From Zonotrichia leucophrys gambelii (Eukaryota > Chordata > Aves > Passeriformes > Passerellidae): a stretch of DNA of 64,000 nucleotides. The DNA lies in assembly GCF_028769735.1 (NCBI RefSeq), contig NC_088172.1, forward strand, positions 94,130,951-94,194,950. The letters run 5' to 3'. Each line of letters begins with the position of its first letter. Position 1 is the first letter of the stretch. A program made the translations under genes and the position numbers. The notes below the pieces were generated by a model that did no database searches, had not been told where the DNA came from, and saw only the letters and a list, made by a program, of their open reading frames with translations. Positions 34,729 to 47,570 of this stretch are shown here, in pieces.

Positions 34729-35744
34729 TGAGCAGCAGGAGTGACTGAGGGGAGTGTTTAGAAGGGTTATGGGGAAAGGCTGAAAGCAATGGGAACTTTT
34801 CATCAGTGCAGAGTGCCTCATGTTGCTGAAATAACTAGGCCAGGTGAGAGAATCAATCTCTGTGCTCAACATCCCTAGACTTCATCCCTGTGAATTACCA
34901 GGGCCAACATGGACTTAGATTTAGGGTGTTTGTGCTTCTGTTGGTGCTTTCTGAGCCTGCACTGATTTCCCAGCTATGTGATCTGGTTTGTGTGCTGTTT
35001 GCACCTGACATACAGCTCCTGATGTGTCAAGCCTCTTTCAGGCAGCTCAGATGCTTTGGGTTACCACTTCTACCAATAATCTTATATCCTCCAATATTTC
35101 CTGGTAACCTGACAGATTCCTGGAAATCTTGGCTTCCAAAACAAGAGTGCCTCTTCATTTTGTGTGTGGTGAACCTGGCCTGCTGAGGGTACAGGAGATG
35201 GGCAGTGCCCCATAGATGTAGGAGGTTTCTGTGCACATCCAGGGGGTGCTGCTTTTTTGTGTGCAGAGTTTAAGAGTTGTGCCATAGATGGGTGCCTGGA
35301 AGAGACCCCATTTCAACTTCAGAGAATACTTTGGAACTGAGGGAAGTGGTGACAGACAGGCTTGTCACCAGCAAGTGTCCTGACAGGGACAGTGTTGGCA
35401 AGGGAAGGTGTTCCTCCCAGCAAACCATGTGAGACGCTGAGGAGGAGCCAACAAAAAGGATGAGGTAATTGCTATTCCTGTTGGCTGGTTTATTTCTCTG
35501 TGCAACCACCCCATGTTTACCTGTGATATCTACACAGGGATGTGCCCTTTTTTCCCTTCCCTTGGGCATAAAGGAAAATCAAAGCTGGCAAACAAATCCC
35601 TAAGAGGTATTCCTTCCCTTCAGAGGCTCCTTGGGACTGGCCCAGGTCAAATATACATGTGGCTGTACAACTATGAGTGAAAAGAAGTGAAACATAGTAA
35701 CAGCAACTCAAACCCTGGATTGTCTCTGTGAGGAGTAGGATAAA
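34729..35744. other. Unassigned non-coding sequence
   Basis: No gene, tandem repeat or transposon was recognised. The last six bases, GATAAA, are the left target-site copy of the next LTR. Confidence 0.5.
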
Positions 35745-36053
35745 TGTAAGGGGATAGAACATAAGAAATAAAGATAGTGTAGAAAGTAATCTCACCCCTA
35801 AGGAGTTGCAGCTGGGCTAATTATCAAAGATTAGGAGCAGGCCTGGCTTTACCAGGCCACAGCTGTAACCAGTGAGAAGAAGAGGGCTATAAAAGAGTGG
35901 AGTGGCTGTTTGAGAAGGACACTGGAGTCAGTTGGCTGCTTTGTGAAGAAGAGTCAGTGCTCTGAGGATCTGTCCATGAGAAACACCAGGAAGGTTTGGA
36001 ACTTCTGTGATAAGGAGACAGCAGTGTGGAACCCCTGCGATAAGATGACAACA
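35745..36053 (+). mobile_element. Solo LTR (copy B), ERVK-like, perfect 6-bp duplication
   Basis: The element runs TGTAAG...GACAACA, 309 bases. It is flanked on both sides by GATAAA (35,739-35,744 and 36,054-36,059), a perfect 6-bp target-site duplication. GGCTATAAA at about 35,886-35,894 is the candidate TATA box, in the same place as in copy A. Copy B differs from A by scattered substitutions and small indels, so the two are separate insertions of one family and not a recent local duplication. Open frames across it (for example minus 35,887-36,465) are accidental. Confidence 0.92.
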
Positions 36054-39000
36054 GATAAAGGATGACTGGCTGGTTTGGGTGCAGTAGCAGCTGTCTGCAG
36101 CAGTGGGAACAGGATTGCAATGGAGTTAGTTCACTGAGCGAATCACACATCCCCAGAGACTTGGGTGGATTCTCCCCAGTGGATAGTGTGAGCATCCAGG
36201 ACAGTTTATTCTCTTCGGGATCTCTGAGCCCTGCTCTCATAGCAAAAGCTCCTTTATCACACATTGGTGGTGCTTCTGCTGCCTTCCTCAGTGGGGACCG
36301 GTTTGTGTCCCCCAAGAAGCAGCAACGTGTGCTGAGGACTTTGCCTGTGCCTGAGTTCACACATCCCCAAGCCTGCACCCAAACTGCTGTGTTCCCTTTG
36401 CAGTGCCTGTCCACCCCACATGTGCTTCTCTCTTCTTTATCTGGTGCCTCTTGGCTCCTCCACACTCAGGGGATGTCTGCCCCTTAAAACACTGAGCCCT
36501 AAAAACCTGCTGGAACAGTTGAAATACAGCACTGGAACACCATGCTCAGCAGACTCCCTCCTTTTGCCTGTTTTGTTCCTCATCACCAGCTCTGCTGTGT
36601 GCCTTCAGGACAGAGTTGTTTGTGCTTCCAGCATCAACTGTGGCTGTGAAACACCATCCTCACGCTGCTCAAATGACAAATTCTTGTCCCTAGGATGAGT
36701 TGGCCGTAGCAGGGTCTGCCAGAGCACAAACCCACCAGGCACAGGCACTGCTGGGAGTGCTGCTGCTGCTCCAGGTGCCACAGGTACTGGACTGGAAGCG
36801 ATCGCTTTTGTTATCAAATATGAGGCATCCAGGCTGACTTAGGTTTCATCTGATCACAAGGCAGGCTTTTATTAATTCCTTATCAATGTAGTGCTTTTGA
36901 TTGAAATCTGTCTCTCTCTTTCAGTCTCCTCCCCCCTTTTCCTTGCAGGACATAAAAGACAATGGAAGGGATAGGGCCAAACTGCTCTTCTGCAGACAAG
37001 AAGCCAATTGTCTAAAAACAACACTTCATTCAAGACCACGGGAGACTGAGGACAGTGGCAGGAGCATGAATATACAAAAGTGCCTACTGTTAAGGCCACA
37101 GCTTTAAGTGTTTAAATTCAAATCACATTTCCATTTGAGGTTTGAATTTATGGCAAGAACGTACACACAAGGGTTTCAGTGTTCTAAATAAATCTCATCT
37201 GACTTCTCAGGGTATTCCTCATGGCAACACATCAGAGCTGAGTGCAAGGGAGACTCGCTTTCCTTGCTCTGTGAAGGAAAAATATTGAAGGAGGTTATTT
37301 TGGTTTGGTATGGGTTTGTGTGCTCTGTGTTAGTAAATAACACAGCCTGTCATATCTAGGCTCTGGTTTTCTGATTGTGAGGTTAGTCCTTTGCTTGGAA
37401 CGCTGTTGTTCTTGGACCTTTGCCTTCAGCTGGAGGGCTTATATGTGTGGAGGAAGAGGAGGGACCGAGCTAAAAATAAAGTGGAACAAAACTCTGCTTA
37501 TTGCCATGGAGTAGATAATGTTTTCCTAGATGTCTCAGCAGCCCTGTCCTTGCAGGCAGTGGGGACTGGCACAGCCTGCTTTTATCACATATGAGGTGTG
37601 ATTATCTGTGTCCCATATCGCCCTGCTCATATTCTGCTCTGTGCTCTATCTAATATTTTGCTCATGCTGGTCACAGCAGCAGCAAGAGAAACAGGCTCCA
37701 CTTTCCATTACACATCCAGCAAGGGGCATTTGCATTGCAGATGTAAGAGGCAGGTCAAGTTCCTTGGCTCCTTGGTGTCCCTCAGTGTGACCCTGTGGTG
37801 TCTGCTCCTGCCACCGCCCTGAACTGATGGCAGATGCTGAGAGCTGCAGGGAATGCAGCACAAAAATACCTGTGTGTTCACAGAACCTGGACCAAAAGCA
37901 CTCTCTGTGTCTCTGTGGAGAAGCACCGAAGGCAGGGAAGGGGGGACTTCTTGCACAGCACTCTCTGGGACAGGACTTGGCACACACAGGATCTGAGCAG
38001 ATGTTAGATTGCTTATGGGAGCTATGAGAATATCCCAAATTACATCAGATCAGCTGCAAACCCCCAGATGTGAGACTACTGCCCTTAGTCAGGATTTAGA
38101 AGAAAGCTTCTGTTGGACTGGACATTCCCTCCTTGCCAGTTTTCATGCTTTCAATGCATGACCCTAAATCCTCCCTTTTGAAACCCTGTTGGTGCTGGGT
38201 GTTTGGCTAAAAGCACAGCATTGACTCAGTGCACAAATGGCCCTGTTCAGTATAGATGCCAGAGAGGCAGGTAAAATATTCAGATGTTCAAATATTTTCC
38301 ATGAAATCTCCCAGCTGAGGTTATCTTTGACCAGTGTATCAACATCCACCATCACACAGATAAACAGTGACCAAGGGAAGATCACAGAGGCCACATCCTC
38401 TGCCTGCCCAGCCACACTCCTCTTGCACTGATAAAACATTCCTGCAGCCTTACAAGTTCAAAGAAATGGGAAAAGGGCTTCTATCAGCAATGTGGTTTTA
38501 GTCAGGTTGTTGTGAATGGTTTATGCACAGTATCACAAGGTGCTCAGTTTCTGAAATATTGGTACAAGCAGAATATCATTTAGAGTTTGAGTTTAGTGTC
38601 TCAGTACTGAGGCAAGGTGTATTTTTAGATATTTTAGAAACCACACCATAATGATATTTCTCTGTGTGAGTAGAGCAGAGCACTGATGATGCCTCTGGTC
38701 TCCTTTCGCAACATGTATTGCCTGTGCTCCCTGGGCCAGTGGCTATCTCCCAAGGATCAAATCAGGGTATCCTCACAGAAAATTCCCAGGTCTGGCATTT
38801 AAGTTTGGTTATATTATTAGCACACCCTGTTTCTTCTTTTAGGGCAGCTAATTGAGAAGCTGCAGCAGAGCTGTCTTTTCCTGAATCCCCAAAACCACGG
38901 AGGTCCCTTTTCCTTCACAGCACTAATTGAGAACATGTAGTCAGATTGCCTCTGGGAGAGGTGAGTTATTAAAAATCAGGCACTTGAGTACTGGTTTTGT

Positions 39001-39559
39001 GAGCTGGAATGATGGTAGAGGGCAGACAGGCAAATCCCTTGTGCAGAAAGCTCAGGCAGGCCATGACCTCTTGCCAAATGCAGCTGTGTGGTGCTTCAAG
39101 TCTTATTCTAAAGTCCTCTTCATGCCTAGGAAAGGGGTTTGTGCACCCAAAGGGGTGGATAATTTTCTTCCTGTATGGGCAGTTGCTTTAATAAAAGATG
39201 TAATCTCTTCTTACAAACCTTGTTTCATTTAGTGGGGAACAGTAATTTGAGTGTCATGTGGGTTTTGAAGGGCAGGAATTGTCCATCTGCATCCCAGTCC
39301 TGTGCCTTACCTCTCTAGGAAATGAGTGGTGAAAGAGACCCTGAAGCATCACGTTTTTCCACAATTAAGGCATTGTCTTTTTCTCTTCTTAGTACATTTA
39401 ATGCCTCACAGATTACTAACCCTTAAATCACTTCCCTCCCCTTGGCTGCTGTGCATTTCATCCATGCTGGTTGCAGAAGGAGCAGGGTGCCCAGGTGGAG
39501 CTCCCACGTCAGCTCCATCCCTGCAGCCACTGGAAATCCAGGTTGTGCAGACAGTGTCA
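36054..39559. other. Unassigned non-coding sequence
   Basis: No gene or transposon was recognised. Frames of up to 141 codons at 36,062-36,487 are opposed by an equally long minus-strand frame and have no recognisable domain. Confidence 0.5.
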
Positions 39560-39910
39560 TCATGGAGTTATTGCCCACAAGAACCATTGCCTCCAACTTT
39601 GGCCCTGCCCAGAGCATCCCATGAGTCATTCCATGTGCCTGTGAGCATTTTCCAAATGCTTCTTGAACTCTGCCAGCCTTGGTGCTGTGACACTGCCCTG
39701 GGGAGCCTATTCCAGTGCCCAAACACCCTCTGGGTGAAGAAACTTTTCCTGATACCCAAATATCCAAACTAAACTTCCCCTGGTATAGCTTCAGGCCATT
39801 CCTGCTCACCAGAGAGAAGAGATCAGAGCCTGCTCCACCTCTTCCCCTCATGAGGAAGCTGTGTTGTTTGCACATGGCCTCTCCCAAGGCTCCTCTGGAT
39901 GCAGGACAAG
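39560..39910 (-). mobile_element. CR1 LINE fragment (reverse orientation)
   Basis: The words CTTCTTGAACTCTGCCAG, CCCTGGGGAGCCTATTCCAG, CACCCTCTGGGTGAAGAA, CACCAGAGAGAAGAGATCAG and TCATGAGGAAGCTG occur in the expected reverse-strand CR1 order between about 39,658 and 39,865. The last match is near GCTCCTCTGGATGCAGGACA at 39,888-39,907. The terminal CR1 repeat to the left is not clear. It is non-coding. Confidence 0.85.
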
Positions 39911-42900
39911 GATGAGGCCTGTGCCCCGGCCTTGCTCCCCACTGCAGTGAGGCTGAAGTGACTCACTCTTCCAACCACCACTGCAACAGAGCTGGGTTTT
40001 GGTTAGCCCTCACCTCGTCATTTGCGGGTTCTGGAATTAAAAAAAATAAAGAAAACAGCAGCAAGGTAGCCTGGCAGTGCCATCTGTGCTGAACACTTGC
40101 CACCCCTCACCAGCTGGGATCTGCACTAGAATCTGCAGCCAGCATCTGCTGGGGAAGCTGGTGAGCCCCAGCTTCAGTATAAGGGGAGCAAGTTACTATT
40201 GGAAGGAAAAAAATCTATACCAAAGCAACCTCAAAACCAAAACAGGAAGCAGGGTGTCACCTGGAAGCACATCATGAGCCTGACTGGGCTGGACATGGAT
40301 CATCCAAGGTGAATGGGTGGAAGCTGGAAACACTGCCTGTTTTGTGCCAGCTGAAGGTCTTGCCTTGACTCCTGAAAATTCAAATACTCAGCTCAAAGTC
40401 TCCAAGCTGTGACTCTTGAAAAAAAAAGACAACAGGGTTTGTTCCTTCCATGAGGTAGCTCAGTGTCTTCATGGCACCTCTGGAAGTACACCATGGGTGA
40501 AGTTGGCTCTTTTCTTTAAAGTCTTCACCACCTTGCCATTAAGATTGTTCTAAATCTCAGTGCTAAATTAAGTGTTGCGCTACTCTTATTCTGATTTGGT
40601 CTCCTCCAATGGCTGTTTATTTAAAAAAACAAATAGAAAAAAAAAAAGTGTTATAATTCTCCTTGCTCACCATTGTGACATGAAATCAAATCCAGCTCTT
40701 TCCTCTGGTTTATTACTGAGCACCACTACAGGAGGTGGTTAAGGGTTTTTTAACTGGCTGCTACACAAGTATCACTTTAATTGCACAAAATGTGTGCTGG
40801 ATATTGAGAACACTTTCAACCAGTTGTTTGCCTTGCTTGATTTGTGTGGCACCACTAATGTAATACCATCTTTACAAATTAGTTTAATTATGACTTCCCC
40901 TGTGTTATGGAAACAGAATGGAGAGCTTTTTCAAAATTTAACAACCACACATTCTCATGTCCCATAATTTGCAATATTCAAACCAATTATCACATCAGTA
41001 AAAGCATGAAAAACAGTTTCACTGTTACAGTCATTATTGAGAATATATGGCTGTAGTTGTTGAAAATGTGCTATCTACATCTACATACATCTTAGTGAGT
41101 GCCAAAAGACTTTACTTAAAAGAATCTTGTATTTCTCAAGCAAGCACAGTGCTACAAATAACCACAATGGTGATAAACAAGTGCACTTGCTTGTGTGGTC
41201 ATGGCTCAAATTGTGCTTTCAAGATGAATGTCTAATACTATCAGATTGATACAGATTTTAAATCTTTGTTGTCATAAGTGTGAATAAGGTTTGCTTTAGC
41301 AGCTGGGAAAACATATTTAAAGCTGGGAATAAATTAATATGAATAAGAGGATGTGTGGGGAGCTGTTTAATACTGCTGGGAGCAGAAAGACCAGATTTTT
41401 CCAGTTAATACAAACAGAATATTTACATCCACATCTTAAGACGTGCACCCAGTAGTGACTGAAGGCTGCTGTATAGATGTTTTTGAGGGTAAGATTTTGC
41501 CAGCAAAGACTGCACTTGTAATGATAAAACTTACCTTCCTCCTAGACAGATAAAATTCCCCAATTAATGTGATTAATACAGTAAAAAGACTCTACTACTG
41601 CTGTTGGTTCTGCTTGTGACCATGAATAGAAGCCTTCACCTGAGCAGCCTGGAGGTGGCTGTGTGGAGTTTATGCATGGTCACATAACTTGGAGGAAAAT
41701 ATCCCTTCTCTGAGTCTGCAATATTATTTCAAATGCAATAAAGCATTAATACTTGATTCAGTTATAAAACTTAATGAAACACTGCTACAGAGGTGTTTCA
41801 GGAGCCCTGCTGTCTTCCCTTGCTCTTCGTTGTTGCTGAACAACCTTCTGCTGTGTTTTGGTTTAATTCTCATGGGAAAGGTTTACCCTTTTGTATCTCT
41901 GTAGCTCACTAGATGCTGACAGCCAGCACAACATAGTGCACAACATGGGAAAAAGAAAAGGAGGGCAGGGAAAACAACAGAGGATGTACCCACCAAGGTA
42001 ACCTGAAAGCAGCTGTAAGTAGCAAAACAATGGAACTTGCACCAGCCTGATATTCTGTGGATAAATAAAATGAAGCCAATTTACACTGGTGACTTCCTTG
42101 CATTTCTGTGGAGCCCAACTGCAAAGTTCCCATTTGCCATCGAGTTCAGCATCCTGGATTTGCACATGTGGCACTCCTTGAAGAGAGGGATGAGGCACAG
42201 CAAGGTCAGCCCTGTGAGCTGCCAGCCTGTTGTTTCCCTCACTGCCCGTGCTGCTGCTGAGGCTGTGGTGGCTCAGGGAGCTGAAAGCAGACCCGACACA
42301 CACCAATAGTGGCCATGTTATGCCTGGTTTGTCACACACAAGTGACTCTGCATCAAAACAGTCACTTAGAGTGACATCCAGGGCTCTTTTTCAGATTCCT
42401 CCATCCATGGAAGGAGTAAGCAAAGGAAGAGGGAGGCAGATGTGCAGCTGATGCAAACACAAATCCTCCTAAGGAGCTCAGTGGGGCTGAACCAGTTCCA
42501 TCAGCAGAAGAAATTCCCCTCTTTTTTTCCCAGGTCTAAAATGGTGGCCTGCAGCCTGGCCCTCCCATGCCCAGCCTGAGCACTGTCACTCGCTCCCAGG
42601 AACATTCCCTGTATTTTCAGGAAGGGATGATGATGGCCCAAGGGAGGAGCTGAGGGCACAGAGCTGGAGCACCAGACAGCGTTGCTGGTTCACCACCTTG
42701 GTGGCTGCTGGGTTTCTCCTTGGGTGGCTCACTTTGGCAGAGTGTGGGGCACTGAGCTGGTGTCCTTCTGTATGGCAAGGATGTGTTGTATCAGTCAGCT
42801 GTAATCCCTCACAGCTCATCCACCCTCTCCTTAACAGACACTTTGCTTTTTTGTTACAGGGGGTAATAAATAAATAAATGTATATTTTTGCATAATCAGC

Positions 42901-45900
42901 AACAACAAAGCTCTAGGGACTTCCTGATAATCTGAAAATCTGGTTGCAAAAACAAGCAAAAAGTCTTCTCCAGCATTTAAAACTCAGGGTTGTGCTTTGA
43001 ACTTTTGCCACATTTTTTAAACAAAGTCATCAGCAGTGATTGCATCCAGTTTGAGATCATTGCCATAATTAATTTTAATTACAGTATACTGAATTTAAAC
43101 CTTGTGAGGGTTTCTTTTGTGTCCTTGTATAGCACCAATATTCACGTAAGAAAGGACATCACTCACATGCAATTTTGCAGTTCGATGTTGACTCACACAG
43201 CACCTGCCAGCTTAGCCATGCTTTGAAAATTCAAAATATGCTCCTGAAAGCAGGTTGTAGTGAATGCCAATACAATGATTACATTAACAGAGGAATCTAC
43301 TGTCATGTGTAAATGCAATTTTGTAAATACCACATCACACATGTCCTCACACGTGCCCATAGGTTTTTTAGCATTCAGGGGATTGATTTTGCTGTGCCCT
43401 CATCAATCTATTCCATGTGATGATCTCAGTTTGAGGTGAGGATGCACCGTGGACAGGGATTTGATCCACGCTTCCAAAATCTCTGTAACTCTGGCTGTTC
43501 GACAAATTAATCCCCTGCTCCCCCAAACTGGAGCCAGCCCCAGGTGCTGTGCCATTCAATTTTGGGAAGCTGTGAAAAACAATGAGTGCAGCTACAACTG
43601 ACTTGAGGGTGAGCAACATTTGGTATGGATATAAAAGTGCTCCTGGCAAGGCAGGAGAGGCCATCTTAATACCTAATTGGCTTTATTCTCACTATACATT
43701 CCTTTGGCAACTGCCTGCAGAGTTGAAGCAAGTGACTTTATTCCCTTCAGACCTCATATAAAAAGATTCTGACACAGAAATCAGAAAACCTGCAAGCATA
43801 TAAAGGTGTGATACTATTAATTTGCTTATGAGAATATAATTTGGATTTAGTAGAAAATTAAAGTATTTCCTTCCTATATTTGAAACAAAAGTATGGAAAA
43901 AGTAAGTTATTTACCATTCAAATCTCCATATAAGCAGGTCCCTGTGTGTAGGTAAGGCTGGAAAAAATTAATTGAAAAAATGTTGGTTGAAAAATGCTTG
44001 TCTTCCTGAAATTTACTGCCACCTTGAATTAGTATTCCTCATGTTAAGTGCTTGTCAAGCACATGGCCAGTAAATAACACGGGTGGCGTAAACAGAGCTG
44101 TGTGATCAGGAAGTTTAAAAAGGTTTGCTAATGCCTTTTGGGGGGTCTTCCTGTTTCCCAGATGAAAAGTTTTCCTGCCCAGAACACTCTCAGATGTCTG
44201 TATGAGCCTGTGTTGGCTCAGCCAACAGTTCACCTCTGTTCTGCAGATTCGAGCCACAGGATTTGTTTCCAGTTCCGCTTCCCCATTGCCTCCCGTTCTC
44301 AAAGGGGAGCAGGCACAATCAGGAGTGCCCAGTGTCACCATTGTCACTGCTAAACCAAATGAGAATAAAGTTGGAAAAGCTCTTGAATGGCCTCCTGGAA
44401 GCCAGTGTTTAACTCCTGGTGTTGGCATGAAAAACACAGGTTTTTCTCTGCCCTGGGAAGTGTCCAACACTAGTCTGCATCAGAATTGCTGAACAGACTG
44501 GACTTTGAGATTGAGCCAGGAGATTAATTCTTACTTTCCTGTCACAGCCTCCTTCCTCTTGAAGGTGGAAAACAAGCCAAAAACCCCTAGAGCAGCGTGT
44601 CTGGCCTTTGCTGCTGGCTGCCAGGGCCCTGAGTGCACCCGTTGCCTGGCTCCTGGCATCCCCATGGATCCCTGGCTGCTCCTGGGATCCCCATTCCTAC
44701 CCCTGGCTGCTCCTCACGTGCCTGCTGGATGTCCCCATCTGGTCATGGACCCACTGCTAGGTCACCAAGCTGCTCCTTGACATGGCCACCACCCTTCACC
44801 TCTTGGGCAATCCATCCATCTATCCTTGCTCCCCTTTGTTAAAGGGCAAAAATTTGTCCTGGATCAAAATAATTTATTGTCAGTATGCTTGGGGAGCTGG
44901 GCTTTACGAAGAGAGGTGTTGGAATTTCCTACAGGGAATTGGGAGACCTCTCCTTGACTGCTACCAAATTACAGGGAGGCAAACAAGTAAACCAGGGACA
45001 AAAGGAGGGGGTGCTCCATGGAAGCAGCGGTGGAGCTTAGGAGCTCAGGAAGTCTTTTCCAGAGGGTGGTGTTTGGATGGTGTTTCAGGAGTTCAAAGGG
45101 AAGATGGCAAAGGGCCAGGAGGAGAGGCCCTTTGATTGCTGAATGACAAAGTGCAGCAGGCTCTGGGAGCTCCTGAGCTGAACATAAGGAGAGGTTGGGA
45201 GAATATTAGGGATAAAAGGATCATGTTACACTTGTGCTGCTCCTGCCCTCCCCTTGCCGTTCACCTCGGGCCATGGCTGGGCACAGAATGATGGGCCTGA
45301 ATGGTCCTTGTCTCGAGTGGCCACCTTGCCACCTCATCAGTGGCTTTCAGGAGCAAAACACAGTCTCTCAATGATGGTTTACAGAGATCACATCTTGCTG
45401 AGGTTCTGCCTCTGCTTAATTAATGATTCAGTCTTCAGAACACGAGGGTTTGCTGCCTTCTTATGTGGATCCTTGGCAACATGTAGTGCTTTTTTGGTGA
45501 TCAATTTGAATGGATTGCCCTATTGGTGTCTCAAACATAGGAACAGTGAATAACACCAAATATAAGTTTTAACATTATTTGACTGACCTTTTTTTTCTTA
45601 AACATTAAGTAAATTCATCATCTTAATCAAGCAGATGTGATCTTTCAAAGTTAACAGAGCACAATTGCTTGCTGCTGGCAGATTTAGTTATAGATCTGTG
45701 ACCAAAGTTCTACATGAAAGCCTTGCCCTACATTAATTTTAATTGTACTTGTGCAATGTTTCTCTAGGTTAGAAGCTATAAAATATGAACTTGGTTTGTC
45801 TAACTTAACCTTTCATGAGTTCCTACAATAACCAAATGAACCCTCAAGTAAGGAGTAGCAGTTTCTATGCTTCATTGTGATCCACTGAAGCTGCAGTAAA

Positions 45901-47440
45901 GAGGAAAAATAACAGCATGGTTCCATACCACCTCAGACATGCCAGTGGAATAATTAATTTGGTCTTCTTGATGGTCTTCTTCCATGTTTCCAAGTCAAAA
46001 CTGATTTGAGCAAGACATCAGTTCAGAGAGAATTAAATTCAGTTTTTGTTCATTGTGATAATTAAAAAAACTTTGTTTTTCTCTCAGTCCCCTGAGTTTG
46101 TCTGATGTTTTCCTCTCAGACAAAGGGGTCAGAGCCAGAACGGATGTCAAACAACATAACATGAAACGTTAACGGTGATTTGCATTTTATTTTGTTTCTC
46201 ATCAGGTTCCCATCTCCCCACTGACTCTCTCAGGATGAGTGTGTGCTTTCCACGTGGGTTGGAGGCTTTCCTCCACCCCCAGGTTTTGGCCAAGGCACCT
46301 GTCTGGAGGCCTTGGGCTCTCTCAAGAAAGGCAAACAATGCAATTTTGTTAACACAAGATCCTTTGTGTGGATTACACAGAAATAGATGGATCCTCAGCT
46401 ATGGCAGAGGCTATCCCCACACAGATGCCAGAATGGGTGAGTCCACTGGACAGCTGTAATCAGGTCCAGGCAGTAATCCCTGCCAGCTGTTGCACAGATG
46501 TGCAGCTCAAAAGCATTTCTATTTTGGGAAGCCTAACAGGCACCATCTAAGTCCTCCTCTCTTTCCCCACAGCACAGCCCCTCCAGTGGGATGTAGTGCC
46601 AAGGTCTGTTGGTTTCTAAATAACTCTCCAAATCATTTGAATCTAAAGATTTCTGGAGATAAAGTGTAATGGTCTATGGAAGTGAATAGCTGGCGCACAC
46701 CTCAGAGCCTGATTTTGATCTTACCCTGTCCAAATCAGGCTGCTGTAAATCAGGAGTGGCTTTCAGAAGAGAGATACAACAAAATGTATGAGAAACGAGG
46801 CAGGGAACAATGCTCAGAAGAGGCAGAGCTTGCAGGTTTGCCGGCAGGATTGCCAGGAGGTGCAGGTGCTCTGCAGAGTGGGGTCGCAGTGGCAGCTGCC
46901 TCTCTGCAGATGAGTTACAATGGGTTCCACAGCAACTGCTCCAGCCCCAGGGGAGAGAGCCCTCCAAAGGCTCTCCAGTAACCATCCTGGCACCACAGCC
47001 TTGGGCTGACTGGGAGAAAAGGTGCTGGAGCCTGAGCTCTGATCTCTTCTGCCTCCTTGGAAGGGACAGGGAAAGCCCCTCATGTTGCATTGGCAGAGGA
47101 AGTGCTCGTCAAATATGGGAAATAGGAGTGCAGAAGGTGCTTTGTGCACCCAGCTGGAGAGGTTCTCACAGACTCCAGAAATGAAAGAAATTGCTCTGAG
47201 GCAGATTCTGTCATCCTAAACCAAGCAAGATGCCCAGGAAAATCCCAGGAAATTTACTCAAATGAGGATTACTGTGCTTGGGCCCAGCCATTTGTCACTA
47301 CTCTTCTTCACCTTATTGAAATCCCAGGTATTCCAACTTGAACATAATCCATTCTTTTGCTGAACTCCCATGCACACCTATAACAAAGTGAATTTATACT
47401 GAATATTTAGCATAATCTTTCAGTTCAATTATACATATAC
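39911..47440. other. Unassigned non-coding sequence
   Basis: No gene or confident transposon was recognised in 7.5 kb. The interval 40,560-41,350 is AT-rich and low in repeats. The GC-richer segment at 44,580-45,140 has purine-rich words faintly like CR1 but not enough to call. A-rich runs occur at 40,624-40,648. Confidence 0.5.
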
Positions 47441-47507
47441 AGTTAAATTATGTATATACAAAATACACATATATTCACGCATATAAAGAAAATACATATA
47501 CATATAC

Positions 47508-47544
<37 letters not shown>

Positions 47545-47570
47545 AACACACATATATACAATAATCTCAG
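47441..47570. repeat. AT/CATA-rich microsatellite
   Basis: Mixed TACATA, CATATA and TA repeats culminate in an uninterrupted TA run at about 47,518-47,544. It is probably hypervariable in length. Confidence 0.95.

Noticed and set aside
35887..36465. 192-codon minus-strand frame
   Set aside because: It overlaps solo LTR B and its downstream flank, so it is a mosaic of transposon and unrelated sequence.
39423..39887. 154-codon minus-strand frame
   Set aside because: It lies largely in a CR1 3' fragment, which does not code for protein in this part.
47441..47570. AT-rich tract considered as an origin or matrix-attachment site
   Set aside because: It is a plain TA/CATA microsatellite. Nothing in the sequence distinguishes it as functional.
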